9,121 nucleotides of DNA from Bacteroidota bacterium (GTDB lineage: Bacteria > Bacteroidota > Bacteroidia > Bacteroidales > PUMT01): the NCBI GenBank assembly GCA_003567115.1, contig PXAP01000321.1, positions 1 to 9,121 on the forward strand. The letters are read 5' to 3'. Positions within the stretch are counted from its first letter, which is position 1; each line of letters starts with the position of its first letter. Shown here in pieces: positions 6,613-9,121 of this stretch. The position numbers and the translations under genes are program-made. Below the pieces are notes generated by a model, which searched no databases, was not told where the DNA came from, and saw only the letters and a program-made list of their open reading frames with translations.

Positions 6613-7500
6613 ATGGAAAAGCCTGTGGAGATTTACTCCGGAATAAATGAGAAAGAAACATTATACCCTGCAGATGATTTCAGTATCAGGTGTTTCTATC
6701 CTGCAGAAGATTTGTGTTTTTTTATCAAAAATTACTGGATAGTACAAGTTAAGGATACGAAAAAATTTAAAACCCTTTCACAAATTTCTCCTTCCGGTTA
6801 CCCCGAACTGATTTACCATTTTGGCGATAGTGTTTCTGTTTGCTCATCAGATGAAAGGTCACCGAAAGTATCTTACGACTCTTTTATTGGCGGACAAATT
6901 ACACAGTCAATACTTTTACATTTTAATAACCATATCAACAGCCTTTGTGTTAAGCTTCAACCATATTCTTTGAAAGCCCTGTTCAAAATTAAAAGTTCAG
7001 AATTCACAAACAGGGCTACCAGCCTGAATGATATAATCCCGAAGATGCAAAAAGATATTTATGATCAGCTATCTGAGGCAAATAATGATAATATGAGAAT
7101 CGGGATTATTGAAAATCATCTGCGTATGTTATTGAAAAAGAATTCTGATAGCATCAATTCGGTTATATGTGCTGCAATTAATCACTTAAAAGACAATATT
7201 AACCGGAATACAGAAGGACTGGAACAAATAATGGATAAAAGCAGCCGTACTATACAGCGCAGAATTATGGAAGATGTTGGTATAAGTCCAAAAATAATGG
7301 AAAGAATATTTCGTTTTAACAAAGCTTATCACCTTATAAAGCATAACAGGAATTTAAATTTGCAGGATATCTCATTTTATTTGGGATATTATGATCTGTC
7401 TCACCTGATCAATGAGTTTAAAGAATTTACGGGTCGTTCACCTGTTAATTATTTTAAAAAGGAAGATATATATAACAGTCTTTTTGCAGGTATTCTTTAA
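6613..7500 (+). CDS. AraC family transcriptional regulator
   Basis: The protein has 295 residues, a normal length for the family. The N-terminal half (about 25-140; YPAEDLCFFIKNYWIVQV, then SPSGYPELIYHFGD and FIGGQITQSILL) resembles the DUF6597-type sensing domain common in Bacteroidota AraC proteins. The C-terminal half has the two helix-turn-helix units: the first around 203-222 (LEQIMDKSSRTIQRRIMEDV), then GISPKIMERIFRFNKAYHLI, and the second around 247-283 with GYYDLSHLINEFKEFTGRSP, which matches the AraC signature. It should be a cytoplasmic DNA-binding regulator; its ligand is unknown. The promoter match upstream is overlapped by palindromes, so self-regulation is plausible. Likely targets are the downstream secreted-protein genes or the divergent DUF1080 gene. 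The gene is visibly richer in A and T than the oxidoreductase block, which may mean separate acquisition. The ATG at 6613 follows ACGCAAACC; the upstream ATG at 6599 is in another frame. Confidence 0.9.
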   Translation: MEKPVEIYSGINEKETLYPADDFSIRCFYPAEDLCFFIKNYWIVQVKDTKKFKTLSQISPSGYPELIYHFGDSVSVCSSDERSPKVSYDSFIGGQITQSILLHFNNHINSLCVKLQPYSLKALFKIKSSEFTNRATSLNDIIPKMQKDIYDQLSEANNDNMRIGIIENHLRMLLKKNSDSINSVICAAINHLKDNINRNTEGLEQIMDKSSRTIQRRIMEDVGISPKIMERIFRFNKAYHLIKHNRNLNLQDISFYLGYYDLSHLINEFKEFTGRSPVNYFKKEDIYNSLFAGIL

Positions 7501-7512
7501 TTAAGTGCCTTT

Positions 7513-7534
7513 TGTCGCATTTTTCCAATTTTTT
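7513..7534 (+). promoter_or_regulatory. Candidate regulator-binding site downstream of the AraC gene
   Basis: A motif of the form TGTCGCATTTTTCCAATTTT starts 13 bases after the AraC stop and lies about 40 bases before the next possible ATG (7573). The minus strand at 6550-6531, inside the AraC promoter, carries a loosely similar string (ATCGCA, two bases, TTT, two bases, A). Two related half-conserved copies flanking a regulator gene would suit AraC operators, but the match is short and in AT-rich DNA. Confidence 0.25.
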
Positions 7535-7572
7535 ATGATGCAGATTATGTTTTTTTGAGAAAAATTTATATC

Positions 7573-7719
7573 ATGATAAAGCTATTTTACTATATACGTG
7601 CACTATTTTCTGTACTTTTTGTATCCTGCGAAAAGGATGATGAAAATGGAAAATATGAAAAGACACCATTTGTTGTTCCTCCCGATTTTTTATCAATTCA
7701 AGCGACACCATACCCGTAA
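7573..7719 (+). CDS. Possible 48-residue lipoprotein, or decayed N-terminus of a larger one
   Basis: The frame encodes 48 residues beginning MIKLFYYIRALFSVLFVSC. The first 18 look like a lipoprotein signal peptide, with a lipobox-like LFVSC ending in C19; the following EKDDE is acidic, typical of Bacteroidota surface lipoproteins. The mature part would be only about 30 residues (PFVVPPDFLSIQATPYP at the end). The same frame continues past TAA at 7717 and another TAA at 7744 into a plausible-looking peptide (STEIKINIKIYDFDRYLSIL) before a third TAA at 7843. That suggests a gene broken by point mutations, although chance in AT-rich DNA is possible. I do not recognise the family. It lies downstream of the AraC gene and ahead of a secreted-protein gene. 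Confidence 0.35.
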   Translation: MIKLFYYIRALFSVLFVSCEKDDENGKYEKTPFVVPPDFLSIQATPYP

Positions 7720-7853
7720 CCGATAACTAGCAGATATAAGCCATAATATAATAGCCTTGTAAGTACTGAAATTAAAATAAATATAAAAATATATGATTTT
7801 GATCGATATCTGTCTATTCTGAAAGATATCAGTGGAGCTGGATAAAAGAATAA

Positions 7854-9121
7854 ATGAGATTATTTATGAAAGGCTTCAGATGGTTTAATTTAACGTTTTT
7901 ATGTCTGTTTCTTTTTATTTGTCTTACCTGGAAATCATCCGCCCAGGGAACTGTTCAGGTAGTGGTTTCAGGGGTGCCGCCTGTTCTTTCGTCACCCTAT
8001 ATCAGCGACATTGAACAACAATACCATCAGGGGCATTATTATATCCAGGTACAGTACAACAACCCTGATCCTGTTCCCGTCAGATTTGTTTTTGAAATTG
8101 CTCTTTCCCGCGAGGGGGAGGAGCTGTTCAGGGTTACTTCGCATCCTGTGGTATTTACGCCCGGGAATTATCTTTACCGGACATTTGATGACACCCCCAT
8201 GGTACGGTTCTCAGAGAACCCTGTTGATTACCTGTCGGACCGGCTCCAGGAGCAGGTTGCCCGTGAAGGCATTATTCCTGAAGGAGATTACATGCTTGAG
8301 GTTGAGGTTGTATGTGTAGATCCCTTTGCAACGGTAGCTTCCATACCATCATATACTCCTTTTGAAGTGAGGTTTCCCCAGCCTCCCGTCCTGATGGCAC
8401 CTGTTGATGGCGGAAATGCACCCTCTGTTTTCCCGGTTTTTACATGGACCCCTGTCATAGGCATGCCGATGTTCCAGTTCGAATATGAAGTCCTTATAGT
8501 GGAGATGCTGGAAGGACAAACACCTCTGCAGGCTATCCGGGCCAATCGCGAGCATGCACGAATAACAACCAGCCAGCCTGCATTTATTTATACCTCTGAA
8601 TACCTTGGACTTGAAACAGGCAAGCAATATGCCTGGCAGGTAAGGGCCAGTGAAATAAACGGACAAATTCCCATAAGCGATTACGGGCGGACTGAAATAT
8701 TTACTTTTGTGGTAAGCGATTTTATGGGTGATGTTGATACTGAACAGCTTGAGCGTATCGAACTTGTTCCCGGCTTTGCGGAAGTGGTTGATCTGGAAGA
8801 ACTGGAAATCATTACGGGAGCCCACTCAATCACCCTTAACGGTAATGCCACCCTTAATCTGGATTTCGAAGGGAACGGGATGGGGACGGCAGAGATTGAT
8901 GTCTATTGCTACGACCTGGAAATACAGATTGGCGACCTTGAAAACCCGGTTGTGATGGGTGGTTATGTAGACGGAGATATAAGCGGTGAGATTCTGCCGG
9001 TCGGGGGGGCAGGCGAGATTGTCTCTCTTGAAAGAATTGAGTGGGGACTGGCGGAGGGACTGACTGTCGATGCAAGGATAATTGACCCTTCAGGAGATAT
9101 TTTTGAGGCGGAAGGCAGGCT
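7854..9121 (+). CDS. Secreted surface protein, TANFOR-like and fibronectin-III-like domains (partial, 3' end outside window)
   Basis: One frame is open from 7854 to the window end (422 codons plus two bases). Residues 1-31 form a signal peptide (MRLFMKGFRWF, a hydrophobic core, then SSAQ). About residues 33-170 resemble the TANFOR domain of large Bacteroidota repeat proteins: SGVPPVLSSPYISD near the start and IPEGDYMLEVEVVCVD at 141-156. From about 177 a fibronectin-III-like sandwich follows (PPVLMAPVDGG, FTWTPV with W198, GKQYAWQVRA with W261). From about 290 the sequence is acidic and beta-rich without a recognised domain (GNATLNLDFEGNG, GGYVDGDISGEI). Such proteins are usually exported and surface-associated, with adhesive or structural roles; the C-terminus, where a sorting domain would be, is not visible. 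The start at 7854 is the first after an in-frame stop (7851); ATG 7866 is an equally good signal-peptide start. A near-consensus -7 box (TGATTTTG, 7794-7801) lies upstream. Confidence 0.85.
   Translation, partial: MRLFMKGFRWFNLTFLCLFLFICLTWKSSAQGTVQVVVSGVPPVLSSPYISDIEQQYHQGHYYIQVQYNNPDPVPVRFVFEIALSREGEELFRVTSHPVVFTPGNYLYRTFDDTPMVRFSENPVDYLSDRLQEQVAREGIIPEGDYMLEVEVVCVDPFATVASIPSYTPFEVRFPQPPVLMAPVDGGNAPSVFPVFTWTPVIGMPMFQFEYEVLIVEMLEGQTPLQAIRANREHARITTSQPAFIYTSEYLGLETGKQYAWQVRASEINGQIPISDYGRTEIFTFVVSDFMGDVDTEQLERIELVPGFAEVVDLEELEIITGAHSITLNGNATLNLDFEGNGMGTAEIDVYCYDLEIQIGDLENPVVMGGYVDGDISGEILPVGGAGEIVSLERIEWGLAEGLTVDARIIDPSGDIFEAEGR

Noticed and set aside
8288..8825. Overlapping minus-strand open frames opposite the surface-protein gene
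   Set aside because: The plus-strand frame is open to the window end with a signal peptide and domain motifs, so these are shadows.
1..9121. CRISPR array, tRNA, rRNA, insertion sequence or defence genes
   Set aside because: No regularly spaced repeats, cloverleaf-like or rRNA-like sequence, transposase motifs or defence-type domains were seen on either strand.

Overview
The window looks like a chromosomal segment of a member of the Bacteroidota, most likely a free-living or sediment-type Bacteroidales/Marinilabiliales relative. Three things suggest this: a DUF4954 protein (a family I know essentially from Bacteroidota), start codons preceded by A-rich stretches rather than Shine-Dalgarno sequences, and promoter-like elements of the Bacteroidota type (TTTG / TAnnTTTG). 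The genus cannot be read from the sequence.

Layout, left to right: (1) 93-548 (+), a cold-shock-domain protein with a long lysine-rich N-terminal extension. (2) 734-5270 (+), a tight three-gene block: a Tat-exported Gfo/Idh/MocA oxidoreductase, a DUF4954 left-handed beta-helix protein of unknown function, and an aldo/keto reductase. (3) 5271-5457, a convergent intergenic segment with a 13-bp-stem hairpin. (4) 5458-6177 (-), a membrane-anchored DUF1080 (3-keto-disaccharide hydrolase-like) protein. (5) 6178-6612, a 435-base divergent intergenic region full of palindromes and promoter-like elements. (6) 6613-7500 (+), an AraC-family regulator in clearly AT-rich DNA. (7) 7501-7853, an AT-rich stretch with a possible 48-residue lipoprotein or the decayed start of a larger one. 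(8) 7854-9121 (+), the beginning of a large secreted Bacteroidota surface protein (signal peptide, TANFOR-like N-terminal domain, fibronectin-III-like domain). It runs off the window end.

Working together: the Gfo/Idh/MocA enzyme (apparently periplasmic), the aldo/keto reductase and the periplasm-facing DUF1080 protein are the kind of set expected for sugar oxidation to 3-keto derivatives followed by cleavage. That link is an inference from family knowledge, and the DUF1080 gene is in a separate, convergent transcription unit. DUF4954 sits inside the oxidoreductase block without a known role. The AraC gene has a good Bacteroidota promoter match and may regulate itself and the genes downstream. 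I found no CRISPR array, tRNA, rRNA, transposase or defence system. The best candidates for something undescribed are the DUF4954-centred block and the structured divergent intergenic region.
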